Made by a program: the position numbers and the translations under genes. This document shows, in pieces, positions 25,601 to 39,500 of a stretch of DNA of 64,000 bases. Position 1 is the stretch's first letter. Each line of letters starts with the position of its first letter. The DNA is from Paracentrotus lividus (Eukaryota; Echinodermata; Echinoidea; Camarodonta; Echinidae), in the NCBI GenBank assembly GCA_940671915.1, contig CALNVZ010003433.1:26979132-27043131 (forward strand), read 5' to 3'. The notes under the pieces are model-generated. The model ran no database searches. It saw nothing but the letters and a program-made list of their open reading frames with translations, and was not told where the DNA came from.

Positions 25601-28600
25601 CTCTACTAACATATATATGCAATAACATAAGCAGAATATATCAATTATTAGCTTTAATATGAGAATGACAATATTGCAACACTTCCTATTTGTCTATCGA
25701 ACAGATAGACCATTTTCATAAGATAAATCTTCAAAATCACCTAATTATTGTCACTATTCCTTCCTCTCATGTAAATAAGCTTATTGATCAAATGCAAAAA
25801 ACATAGTAGAGCTAATATGCACGTCATTATCCTCTTGCATTACTAGCTATAAATCGAAAGTATTAAGAGAAGCTGAAACTTTCTCCATGCCTTGTCCTCA
25901 CCCTTTTCCAACAGCCATGTAACTAATAGCACTACACACATAGACAATCGACTAACTTAATGAAAAAACTTAACCAGTTAAATAAATTTTTAACTTGATC
26001 TGTTCTTACGAGTGAAATCTCTTTAACTTAAGTTTATATTGACCTATGTTGAGTACTCCAACATCTCTACTTGCCACATATTGACTTACTCATCACAACA
26101 GACTTCGTGCAACTACCATGCAACCGAAACCACACTCGTCCGATACGTATTCACATCACTGCTTTAAGAGCCTTGATATGTTACTTCCGACAGCAAACAC
26201 GAGATACACGAGTGCGCAGTCTTAGGACTAAAGCGATCTGCCGTAATCATATATCGGCAAATTTAGCTAGTGTGACGAAATACTAGAATACATTCCTTTG
26301 TTAAATAGCCTTACTTACAGATTGTGTTGCAGGATGCAACATTTGACCTTGACTCAAACCCACAAAGTAACGATGACTATTATATGATTCAAACATCGAC
26401 TTATTCTCAATACCTTATCTATACTCTGTTACCATAAATAAAACAAATTATATTGTAAGTCTATCCCCTCCCAGTACTATAAAATGGCCATCAAAAGTCC
26501 ACATATCATAAGTGAAGACATCTTTATTATTCACATGACATATCCGTCTGCATATTAATTCGTCACAACAAATCAGTGACGAATCATTCTTCCAAGTGAT
26601 CCGGATTTGAGTGTACATGACAATACTCCAAGTTAGCACTTACGCAGCACCAGAATATAGCAAGCCTGAACGGATTCCAATCCTCACCTATGTCCGAGCG
26701 TCGTTTGCAACAACTTACTGCAATATAAATATTCTGTTTTTATTTATTTTGTTTTCATTTATCTAATATATTTGTTCTACTGTGAGACGAGGGTTTATAA
26801 GCAAATACGATGGCTCTAACTGTCGTATCCTACTAATTTGATACGCAAAGAAGCTAGTGTCGGGCTCATACCGCATTCCTCAGTCAAGTGTGAACTTTCA
26901 TTCTATTTCACAGAATATAATCATATAACAATTAACAATAATCTAAATACTATTATCAAATATCCTAAAATAAACTAACATTACTTACAATGCAATCTAA
27001 AGTATTTGACAACTAGAAGAATACCATAGTACACTACAGTAAGATACCATAATGATCTGTACTACGTACGAGTTTCCAAAAAACCTTTGAACTTTGAATC
27101 TAACACATATTGCCAGTAGCGAAAAAGTACGGTACCATCAGTGCTACTAGTTGATCTTCGAAGCTAGTACACTTGACTCCGAAAATCTGAAAACGACCTT
27201 GTCACCCAGTTTCCAACATACTTCCGAAATGTATATTTACAGACCACCTTCACTGATATGAATGAATCAAATATATAGATCATAAACTTCGAATTAATGA
27301 CCGACAGTAACCAGTATTAACACGATAGAGTGAATAAAAATTATATTCAGATAAATCCATATTAACATATGTTTAAGCTAATTCACTTACTATGGATATG
27401 TAGATTAGTGATACGATAGATACCACTAACATCATACCGATGCATTAATGGAACACATTGGACAATTAATCTCTTTAAATATCAAATACTTTGTCACGGT
27501 ATCCAACTTAAAAAAACTTTAAAGTATTCATGAAATTAAGTTGATATTATACTATATTGGCTTCTTCAAAACCAACGAGACATTCATAGATAGACTGTTC
27601 CCTTATAAAGAGCATCCCACATACTTCGGTGAGATAAAACAAAATAAATTAAAACACAAAAAACAAAAAGCACAACAAAACAACAAACGAAAACCGATGA
27701 TACCGTGATAATATGCCTACGGGGTCGTCTTCAATAAACTCACACCCCTATACCAAACATCCCACGTAAGCCATTACAAACGCGTAAGACATCGTGTAAC
27801 ATCACCAATTTCAGATCATTTGTAAGTAATTTCTTAAGAATGCCATACAGAAGACTATCTATTCGCAGACAGTTCGACATCTTCGCAAGTTCAAAGCATT
27901 GATCGATGTCTTGTTCGTAAAATTATTGTAAGCGTCCCATCAACTTCGTACGAAACCACTACTTTCTATAGACGATGCTACAACCTCGTGAGAGAGTCGT
28001 ACGAAAAGCCGTAAAAATTTGATGAACCCCATCTACAGGACGTACTAAATTTGTGAAAATAGACTTTAGGATTATAAGGTGGACTGGGAGTTTGTGGTAA
28101 CAGTTTCAGTGTGTCAGGCTTGAGCCCTATGTAGGGCAGCAGGTGAGCTTTAGTTATGATTCACAAATGCTCGTAGATTTCAGGAGTTCTGGTAGTTACA
28201 TAATCGTAAGAGTTTGGTGGGCGGGGGGGGTGGGGGTTCGTTCGAACGTTGATATCACTTCTTGCGACAAGACATCAGCAATCTTCAAATTACGATCGGT
28301 CTGCAATCGCAATGGCGAAGGGTGGTATCGTATGGCTTATCTTAAGAATTCTTAGAGTTTTAGGGATATTCTTAACACAATCGGTTGAAAATCGTCTCGC
28401 TGTCCTTACCGTTGTGTAATAACGGCGGTAATCGTTCGAGGAGTTGGGGGATGACGCGAAATATATTGCCATTGCCGAGTCTGGTTTGCCATTCATCATG
28501 AACATGTAGTACAATCATTGCATGGCAGTGCGGATTTTAGAGGAAGGAGTGTGAGATAGAATTGTCTTTGAATGTATGCTTCTAGCTTAGGTGTGATTGA

Positions 28601-31600
28601 GTTACCGTGTTATTTTATGTAATGAAAACTAATCGATGCGGAAGTGGAGCGAAAATTTAGCGTTAAAGTGGAATTATATGTGCATAGTAGTTAGCAGTTT
28701 TTCAGTATCAGCGATGCCGAGAGCGCAAGCGAAAATTAAAGCTGAAATTGGATAGTTTGTGCATTAAGTGGTCATTATAGTATTTCTGCGAGGGAAACAA
28801 ATAAAAACGACAAACAAAAAAATATTGGATAGACGCATAAGAATGGATGAATGACCGTCTGATAAAAAGTGCATTTTTCTAAAGGGGAACATTAGATACA
28901 AGTCATAGCTACTCTAAGAGAAATTTAGTAGAGACGGGAAGATAGAATAAAGTTGTCTTGAATGTTAGGCCGAAGACTTCTGTAATATGCCCTTGCTTCA
29001 TAAGTAATCACCTCTTTAGCCTGCAGTTATATGAATAATATATACTTTATTACACTATAATGCCTAGCTATAGATCATCATTTGCGCTACTTTCATCACT
29101 ATGAAATAATAAGCTCATTGCACTTTAAAGTAAAATTTTTTGCTTCACGAGGTAGCCAATAACGAAATGATACGCACACATCACAATTCAGCATTATAAC
29201 TGAGCAAGTCTGCCTTTTTTTACTGAAGCGGTGTGATATTGAATATTAACAACATAGTAAAGTAAAATACACAACAGAAAATAACTTCACCCTGAAAATC
29301 TTCAATTAGTAGACCTGAGTAAAAAGGGATCACAATCTGAAACGTGCATCTTTGCGAAGATTTATGAACTATCCAATAAATAAACTACTTTAATTATCTA
29401 AAGAGCAGAATACACAGTAGATTTTGGGCAATAACTGTGGCAATATTTTATCTATATGCAATATAATGAGTATTCACTTGCTTGATTGCAAAAAAGTACA
29501 CACAATTTGGCCTTATATCTAAAATTATTGACAAACTCATTGTTGTGAAATGTAAAGTAATAGATACCCAAACAAACATTTATTTATACATTCTCATCAT
29601 TAATTAGCATTAATACTTGAATTCATACATTCATACAAAGTGCCAACGAATACACCCCCAACCCTCGTCAGATATGGCCCCCAAATTTTAACATAATGAA
29701 ATCAATTATGCAAAATGAAAGATAGCACCGTTTAACTGTTCAATTATAGCTATATAAGCATTGGATATTTATGAAACCGACTGTGTATTTTTACATACTT
29801 AGAGTAACTAACGTGTACTCTTCACTTTCCAATGAAAAAGTCCCACAGCATATAACAAACGAAAATATGATGATTTATTCAGCTTATATTTCTCTCTCAG
29901 CTTATTACCCCGAATAATAAATTTAATTAACACACAATAATCTCGATTATATGTGACTCAACAAATTTCTTGTTTAAGTATACCAATCAAACACTCTCCA
30001 TGGAAAATAACAACATACCACAAAAATTTATGAAATTATTGTCTCCCAGCAAATTGTTGATCATCGTACAAAATTAAATGCATCGTTTTCCCTCCAATAT
30101 CTCTTTTAAATTTTATAATACAATCTCAAACTCCCTATCGAACTATGGATATTAGCTTGGGCAAATTCATCGAGATTAATGTTATTTCTGAATAGAAATA
30201 CTTTCTTATTCTAAAAACGTATAATAATCAGATATCCAATCATAATAGATTAGATTGCTACATCTATATGACAGCGTTTATATGCTCAATATGAATTGAA
30301 AAATTGGGAGCGAGTGACTATATCATTCTTCTCTTGGTGTTCATAGATCTGAGGATAGATCTTCGCACGAACTGCCAACTGTTATCTATAATATATGATT
30401 TATTCAACCTAAACAATTTATGAACATATCCATCAAACCCAACAACCAATATATCATCTTTTCAGCGAGCGCGACGTGATTAAGAGCTTATGGGTAACAG
30501 AGAACTAATCAAATATACTCTATCCTCTTTTTTCATCTTTACATCAATTTTAAACTCACCAAGCTTATTTTCCTTTAACGTAAACTCACAAACTTCTACA
30601 CTGCCCCATACATTTAATAACTCACCAATCGTACACTGTTATAACTCGTAAGGCTTCACAATTTAATGTCTATGGTGAATAAAAGTATTAGCTTCCACGT
30701 TCGTTGTGTATTATCGTATTGTAATCGATTTAAATTTAATGTAATATTTTATCATAATTATTCATTTATGATACAAGTTATGATTTAAAGGTCCGCCCCC
30801 CCCCCCCCATAGCTACAAGAGCTATGCTCTTTTAGGTTCCCCACAATAACATCCAATTCTAAGTAATTAACTTGGTACTAAATTATACATCACCTGTTCT
30901 GTTATCATTGTAATTATTATGAATTGAAAATGTATATTTTTATATGATTTTGTAGCATACCACATTATATTTCTTGAACTTATTGTGGAAATAAATCAAA
31001 ATAAATAAAATAAATCAACAAATAAAATTTAAATCGGATAGTAATAGAAACTGTGAAAAAGGGACCCATACACCTTACACCCAGTCTCCCCTTATACTTT
31101 AAAGAAAGCACAATGGCTCCTTCATTGCCTATGTTCTATTTTAGTAACATCTTGCAACAATTAAAAAGTAATGCTAGGGAGTGGGGTTGGGGAGGGTGGG
31201 GGAGCGCGAAAAGCGACAAGACACGAAAAAATTATTCAGTAAAGAGTTTTGAATTTATTGTAGCTGTGGTTCTCAATATACTATACAGCGAGCACGAAGC
31301 GCACGAGCCACAAATTTAAGCTGAAATTGAATAATTTTGTTCCTTAAAATGTCTTCTTATAGTATCCGCGAGCGCGAAAAAAAAGAAAAAAAAACACCAG
31401 AAACAAAAACACACCAGTATGCGCGTCACGAATTTAAAGAGTGGGTCCATGAAAAAGGACTTTCATATAAAAGGGAAGAGACAATCGTATTCTAAGAGGA
31501 TAAGGTGTATGAAGAAGATGTGTGCTGTGAGAGTGTATGCCTTTTAAGAATCATCAATCGCTGTAGCCCTTGTTACTTTCATGTTCATTTTATATATTAA

Positions 31601-34600
31601 AAAAAGGATCCCCGAGACCGAAGCCCGCCGAGCCCAAAATGTTTAGCTAAAAATTGAGATTATAAATCCATAATTAGTATACAGCGAGAGCGATAGTGCC
31701 GAGCAGTAAAATAATAGTATCCAGTTAAAGAGATACCATTTACATCACTTTGTTTAAAAAAAACAGAACTGATAAAACGAATCCGCAATCTTTGCTAGCG
31801 AAACATTTGTGACTTACAGCTCCCAATTAACCTCACATTCAACTACAATTTAATGTTATTAATTCAAACAAAACATCCGCTTTTTTCTAGTTCCCCAACG
31901 AAGCATAGTAGGAGTGTATTTGTGTTTTGTGGGACAAGACGATGTATTCAAATAAATACATTAGATTCTCTTAAAACATAGATCTACTGTATTTATTATG
32001 CTAGATCAGCTTATAAGTAGCCGTAGCGATCGCAAAAGCAGTCCGAGGCAAGACAAAACAATTGGTTGGCTTCTGTGATATGTAAAAAGAAAGCATCTTC
32101 ACATAGAAAGTATTGATATGAGTCTCTATTTGGACTCATTTTATGTTAGCTTGAAATTCGCCTCTAACACATAAACACATTCCATTTTTACTATAGTTAT
32201 TTTGATTATATTTTCTATTACCTTTCTTGTAAAAACGCTGCGGAAAGGTAGACTTGTTTGTACTAGACATCCCCCTTCCCCCACAACTTTTATATCTCGG
32301 GGTGATTGATATCCCTTCCAATCCCCCTGTTTATACGCACGCGTGAAGTAACTCAAGTTCATTGCATCTTTTAACGACTTAACTAATCCACTGACTATAA
32401 TCGATATCAAAGTATCCGACCTAGACTCTTTCTACGTTGCACTCAGACGATAATCTCTCTCTCGGACTCCCATGCGTTTGTCATACATCTCATATGGAAA
32501 GCTATCTCAAGACTAACAGGATAGATAGTAGTGTCCACTTTACCTCGCCATACCCAATGGAACTATGCCTTGCCAGACCTAATAAATAAGTATTCGAAGA
32601 AATATCATGACAGTACATCATTTTTCTATTATTCAATATTTAGATTGTACACAAACCTAACCTCGTCCGTCATATGGACCGAACTAGCTTTAAAAGCAGT
32701 CGGGTCAATACGGACTAGTTTAAAGGCTAGTCTTGTCATACGTTTAGTCCGTCGAGACGACTACGTCATGAGCAAACTGAACATACAGTTAGGCCGCCAA
32801 AATTTTCATACCCCTGACAATTTTTAACTTTTTCTTTTGCCTTTCAAATAAGTGACATTCGTCAAACTTTTGGTGTATAGTATCTTACCAACATCTTGAC
32901 GTATTAAAAAGTCTTGACGATTTTGAGTAACTTTTGTTACTCCAGGGGTATTTTTATTGACGGATTCTACTAAAAACACCCATTCATTAATATTCATACC
33001 CTAGGGTCCTCCTCCTCCGTGGGTGTAACGCCAGTCCTAATTGTTTAATCAAGAAGAAAATATACCATGGGGCGCACACTGCTATTTATGTGCAAATAAC
33101 CATTCTAGAAATAGTTTTTGCAACGAAACGTGTTTGCTTCCTTTTCTATTATTCATCGATATCACAATATCATGCCTTTCCTGTCTCCGCGTCTGTGCCT
33201 CATGTTATCATGAAAACCTACCAAGCTGTAAGAGTCACCAGTTGCTATTTGGCTGTATATATCTGGCCTATTCTTAGCAATCTTTATTCCCTTGTGATTA
33301 GTCTTCATACGTTCCCAAACGCCTTTCGTTCTACTTTCGTGTGATGGAGGATTTACTTGTACCAGGAATTGAATTTTTCATCAGGGTACACAACCTCATT
33401 TCAATTTACTAAGAAATAATATTGTATAACGAGCCTATCCACATTATCAAAAGTCCCTGATTCACACTCAATGCCTACGTTTCTTAGAATGAATCAACTC
33501 ATGTGGGCTAGAGTGTCTTCACTCAAGAGAGATTATATTGCATAACTTGTAATAAATTCGACGTAACTTCGTTATCCAANNNNNNNNNNNNNNNNNNNNN
33601 NNNNGTTATCGCTCTGCCAGCATTGAGTATCTTTTGGATCGCCCGGTGTAATGGGAAAAAAGTTTGGGTGTACCAAAATCTGAAATTCCGATTTTTGCCC
33701 CCCTCCCCCTGTAATGAAATCCTGGATCCGCCACTGTCATGGATTAGTATTTGGATATGAATAAGAGTAGCGTTAGGGCTAGGGTTAGAATTAAGATCAT
33801 CAACTTTGGAGCATTCTGTCCATGATGAGACTACAAAGAAAACAAAATAACCGTAAGCCTTTGTGTTACACCTGACTTGTGAAATAAATTCTTGAGGGAT
33901 GAACTTTTGCCCATGGTAGTCCTATCTTCCTTGCCATAAAAGGTGGTTGGAAGATATGTCTTTAATATAAATCATACCAAATATAAAAACTGATTAAGAT
34001 TTACTATAATCTCCAAAGGAAAGCACTGTGTTTTCTTGAGGGCCTTTGAAGTATCCAAAAAGGAGGACCATGCATCACTTTTCTGAAAAGTGCGAAAAAA
34101 AAAACTAACTCTAAATAATTTTAATTATTTCCACCTACAGATAAATGCCTATATTGGGTCAACGCGCCTGGGATTATCGAAAGATACGACACTTTGGCAA
34201 ATACGCGTTGCATTCTGCATGACATATCTGCCATGATTGGACGCATTGAGCAGATAGTGGTGTACAATGGTGTGTTCTACTGGGTAGACTCTGTCAGGGG
34301 AGGGATAGGCTACATTAATCTGCAAGACCCAACCATCAATGGATTTACTCCCAACATTACAAACCTAGCGAGAGATGATTACAATATCTCTGGAATCACG
34401 GACTTGAAAGTGTTCATCGATGAGGAATTCTATGGTAAGTCTGTATCCTCAATAATGATTATGATTTAATAACAGTTAACGCATCATCTGTCGACTTCAT
34501 CTTATTAAACCATGGTTTGATTCATGTCAATGATTGTATTTTACTTTCTATTGTGACGGATTTGAGTTTTTGAAGATTTGATACGGTTTCAAGACAAGAC

Positions 34601-36506
34601 GAGGAGATGTCTCAGAGACGTTTCAGAGACGTTTTATGAGTCTCCGATAAGTGTAATGTCTAACGAGCCGCTAGAAAATCAAACATGCTTATGTTAAAGG
34701 GATTTAGTAGCTTTCAAAAACAAGAGCAATTATATAAAGATTAATCAAATTATATTGTTCCAACAGTAAAAACAAACTGCTGAAAGTTTCAGATCAAATG
34801 GAAGTCATTTACTACCTTAAAACAGTGTATCAAACAATGCCAAGCATACAGCCAAACACCAGTACCCTCTTCTGATAACTCACCAGGCCGCTAGAGAGGG
34901 GGAACTTTACAACAGGAAATGGCGGTTGCTGTGGAAAAGCACACGGTTTTATAAACCATCCGGTGTTGGTTTATAAATTTGTTATGAAAAATCATTGATA
35001 TCTCGAAGGTAAAGCAAACAGTAATTAGATTGCAATTTTGAAGAGATACCAGACTGACCTAAGTGTTTATAATTATGTTGGCAAAATAAGCTAAATCGAA
35101 TAAATGTGATTCGAATATCATTCAATGTTACTGCATCCCTTTAAATTTTTTATTTTTCCGTCGCGCGGACGTCTCTATGACGAAAGAAGTCTTTGATCGT
35201 CCGTGTCGCAGAGACGTCTTTCCAAAGGAGGTGAAATGTTACTTGCAATTCTTACTTCTCTTTTCGTCCTTTTTTTGTATCCTCGTTTCTTCGTACAATC
35301 AAGAAGCGTATACATAAATATTGATAACGATGCTATTTTTCTTCTTCTCTTCTCCTTCTTCTTCTTCTCCTTTTTTTTCTTCTTCTTCTTCTTCTTCTCT
35401 TCTTACTGCTAGAGGAGTCGATATGCTCCGATCCTTCAGGGCCTTCTGACAGAGGGACTGTTGCTGAGACCATCGTGGGTCTAACATGTCAGAATGGACG
35501 GAACAAACACCCCATAAGCACACCCCGCACACCGGCTAACTACCCGAACAGCGGACTGGGAGACCACAACTACTGTCGAAACCCTGATAGGATAATACGA
35601 CTTGGTGTTACACCACAACTTACAGCAGAGAATTCGAATACTGTTGCAGGAGGTTACCTCAGTCCAGCGTTCCCTATCTGTTAAAGTATTAAAAATTTAA
35701 TTAGTCGTTTCATACAAACCGATAGGATGCTTCTTGATATGCTTTCTTAATCTTTGTCTAATATTTCTGAAATTAACTATATGTATATGTGCCTGTTTTA
35801 AATACAGGCTACCCCATGTTTTTTTCATGTGGGACATTCCGACACAATTAACGCTTGAATTTAAATCCATGAGTGATACCTATATATCATGGTTATTGGA
35901 ACATTCATATAATATTTATTGTTCCTCCTCTATATTTAATGTTTGGTTATTTATTTTAATTCCCGTGATATAAATTTGATTCATGAAACACAAAGTTCTT
36001 GACACCATGATATAAACATCTAAAAACACTAGTTTTGTAATTGATTCAGTATTTTTTCTTTCTTTTGTAGAATACACTCGTTTTACCCTCTGTCCCACTA
36101 ATATTTCTTCGCCACTGTATTCTCTACTCATCGCTTTTAATACATTGTCGATGCATCACTTTTCATTAGTTTGTAGCTCAGCTCCCGTGATCAACGAACC
36201 CGCCAGGCACCATGACCACCACCCCCGCGGCACTATGACAATAACCCACAGCATCATGCCAATCACCACAGGGACAGACACGGGGGTGCCTGCTAATCTA
36301 GGTTAAACTTTTAGTTTCAGTTTAGTTTGATTTCCATAATTTCAGATCACATAAAAGGGATAACAGGATTAATAACTTCGAATAGAATGGATACAAGACA
36401 GTTAAATATTCACCAAGTAGCATCACAATTAACTTCTCCAAAAGTTCTCCAAAGGAATAAAATCATAGGTCACCTAAAAAGATATGTTTCAAGGCTAGCT
36501 ATTTGA

Positions 36507-36548
<42 letters not shown>

Positions 36549-39500
36549 ACCCACACACACACACACCAAGTGAATATACTCTCTTCAAAAGAAAGGGTTC
36601 AAATGTTCACTCTTGAAGGGGTGAATATCAGGAAAAGTAACTTTAGAATGATATTCATGTGAACTTGGAAAGAAAATTTTCACTCAAATTCACTCGACGT
36701 CCACTCTAGATCTTTTGTAGTAAATAATACTATTTTTCTCTAGATTCATCTTTCTGATATTCATTCCGCTAGGAGTGAACTTTTTCACTCTTTCTTAAAG
36801 AGTGAGAAAGTACTGTGTTTATTTAAAGTCAGCTCGTCTTAGGTAGATGTGAACATACTGGGTTCTGATTTTTAAAAAAAAAATTTTTTTATACCGGACC
36901 ACACACAGTGATGGGGTTGTTTTACCACGTCGTTCTTAAACTTACCAATGATTTAAGGAAGACTACAACATGTTCTTGGGTACTTTACTAATCACATGCT
37001 CAATCATTGACCAGAAGAACGGATCACCATTCCTTCGTAAAACTTACGATTGACTTGGTAAAACACAGCCCTATATATTGTTCTTACCGACGTTTGAAAT
37101 TTTATGTGTCAATTTCGTTATTGCTCTAAGTACTTAAAGTTTATGGATATAAGTTTTTTAAGGTGTTGTGCGTCATTCTTTTTTTATGTGTTGTAAGTGA
37201 GTAATCAGATAAATATTTGTTCGTACTCTCTAAAATGTAAACGAATTAATTTCTTCTCGTTCAAGGAGTTAAACGAAGGACATGTTTTTTTTCACTGAAA
37301 ACCCAATCTGAAAAGAGAGAAAGTTGGTATTTGGACGTATAACAAGTTTTCACTCTTTTGCAGAGCTAAAAATTCACTTCCACACTCATTTTAGATATAA
37401 AATTTACAACTCGAAAATGTTTTGTCTTCCGTTTCACTCCCTTCATGTATCGTTTTATTGTGTTTTATAATTTTCTGTTTTGATATTAAGTAAAAACTTA
37501 AAATGAGAGGTAACACAAACAAAATCATATTATCCTCAATATTAATCCATCAGGTAATTTTAGGTCATAATATCCTCGTTTTTCTTGATTTTATATTTAG
37601 TGCCGAATCCATGTCTAGACTATCCCTGTGATCGACTTCATGGAATCTGTGTCAATGAGGGAGGCAAACCAAGCTGTAGCTGTATCATTGGATATGAACT
37701 CACTGATGAAGGGGTCATGTGTCAACGTATGATATTCATATTTTTTTATCAATAAAATCTTCCCCCAAAATATTGTTCGGGTGCTGAAGGAGCTTAAAAG
37801 GGCCAAGTGATATTATTGATACTGATTGCTCCGACAAAAATTTCTCAATATTTTATCGTCCACAATGTAGGGTCAGAATTAGTGGTTTGATAATGATATG
37901 GTTTCGTTTTAGGTTTAGGGTTATGTATACTGGTAAACATTCAACAAAAACGATGTAACGATCACTTTTCTCTTTTTAAAGTGATTTTTCAGAAAAGGCC
38001 AATTTATAATTTCATTATTATATCATTTAATCATACCCAAGCTAAGCCCGTGTTTTAATCTTCAAAACAGTTCTTATCGCACTTATAATATGTAACTTTA
38101 AAAGGCGCTAAATCCGCTTGAAATCGCGTGTCCTGAACATTTGTTTGTTTTTTCTTTTGATCACGTATTTGTATAATTGACGTTTTTGTTCCATTCCTCT
38201 CACCAGCAAATCAAAACTGCACTCACTGTGGACTTGGTGAATGTGTGCCTCACAATGGTACGTTCGAGTGTATCTGCGGGGAGGGGTTTACACTAGGCGG
38301 TGCGGAACAAGTCCAGTGTGATGATATCAATGAGTGTGAGAGCTCCCCTTGTGATCCGGAACGTGGAGGGTGTGTGAACACTGTCGGTGCTTTCTATTGT
38401 ACCTGCCCAAATGGCTACCTGATTGGTCAAGACCATGTCACGTGTCTAGGTACGTATACTTTCGTAGAACTTTTACAACTACTTCAAATAGGCTCGATCA
38501 CTCGCCGTACGCTAATCGGCCCAATAGGCCCGTGTAAAAGCCGCAGACGATATCTCCACCCCCCCCCCCCCCCCCCTCCTTCTTGTAGTTTCACTTATTC
38601 GTATGGCCATTCGGAGTTTTGAGTTTCTGCCGTTTATTTGGTAACGATGATAATAATTATAGATAATACGGCATTTTTAATGCTCCATCGATCTAGTTAA
38701 AACTATTTAGAGGCGCAGAGGGATGAGGGCAGAAGAAATGGAAACTTTTGGGAGAAGAATGCAAAACATATAGGACCATATCAATTCCACTCTAATACTA
38801 TGTAAAATTGTAAGGTTAACGTATACCTTTGTGTGGCATTAAACTAACAAGGCGCGTCCATTACTGATGAGGGGAGAAAGCAAAAAAGTGACTTAGGAAA
38901 TGCGGATGAGCGCCGCTGAAATTTATACACCTGGCTGCTAACTATCAATAATTTGCTAACATAAACTTCTGCGTAAGAAGACACCCCTGCAGTGGAATGG
39001 TAATTGTCGTTCGTTTGAGCAAACAACTCGGGAAGATGAAAGAAATTGATCAAATTTTTAAAATGACAGGACTTTTTTTTTTAGTGAATTAAAATTAATG
39101 TACCATCTCGGAAAGCTGAAAATTCAAGCTTTTAAACTGCCATGCAACAATAAGCTAAATAGAACTAGAGCTTTATAATTGTAATGCGTACAATTATCGT
39201 GGTATGTACTGATATTTATGTGTAATGCAAAAAAAAAATATGCAGCAATTGGCTACAGGAGAGAGAAAAACAAAAATGAAACGGAAAGAGAGAGTGAAAT
39301 AAACTTTTTGAAAAAGAAGAAAATGAATTGTGTAATGTGATGAAATTTTACATTTAAATTTACCTTTTACAATTCGACTGTTTTGGAAAAGTCTCAGCCT
39401 AAACATGAAAAAGCATTTGGGAGAAATCAAAAATATTTATCCTGATAATTACTAAATTTGGATTGAAAAAAAAATGAAATTTTTTGGGTTTGCATGAGAA

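Noticed and set aside
24217..33344. Several 60-100 codon frames in the noisy arm
   Set aside because: They sit in an error-rich reverse copy of gene A introns and exons; none keeps a domain.
36509..36567. Regular repeats that could suggest a CRISPR array
   Set aside because: Simple CA microsatellite in a eukaryotic intron; no spacers.
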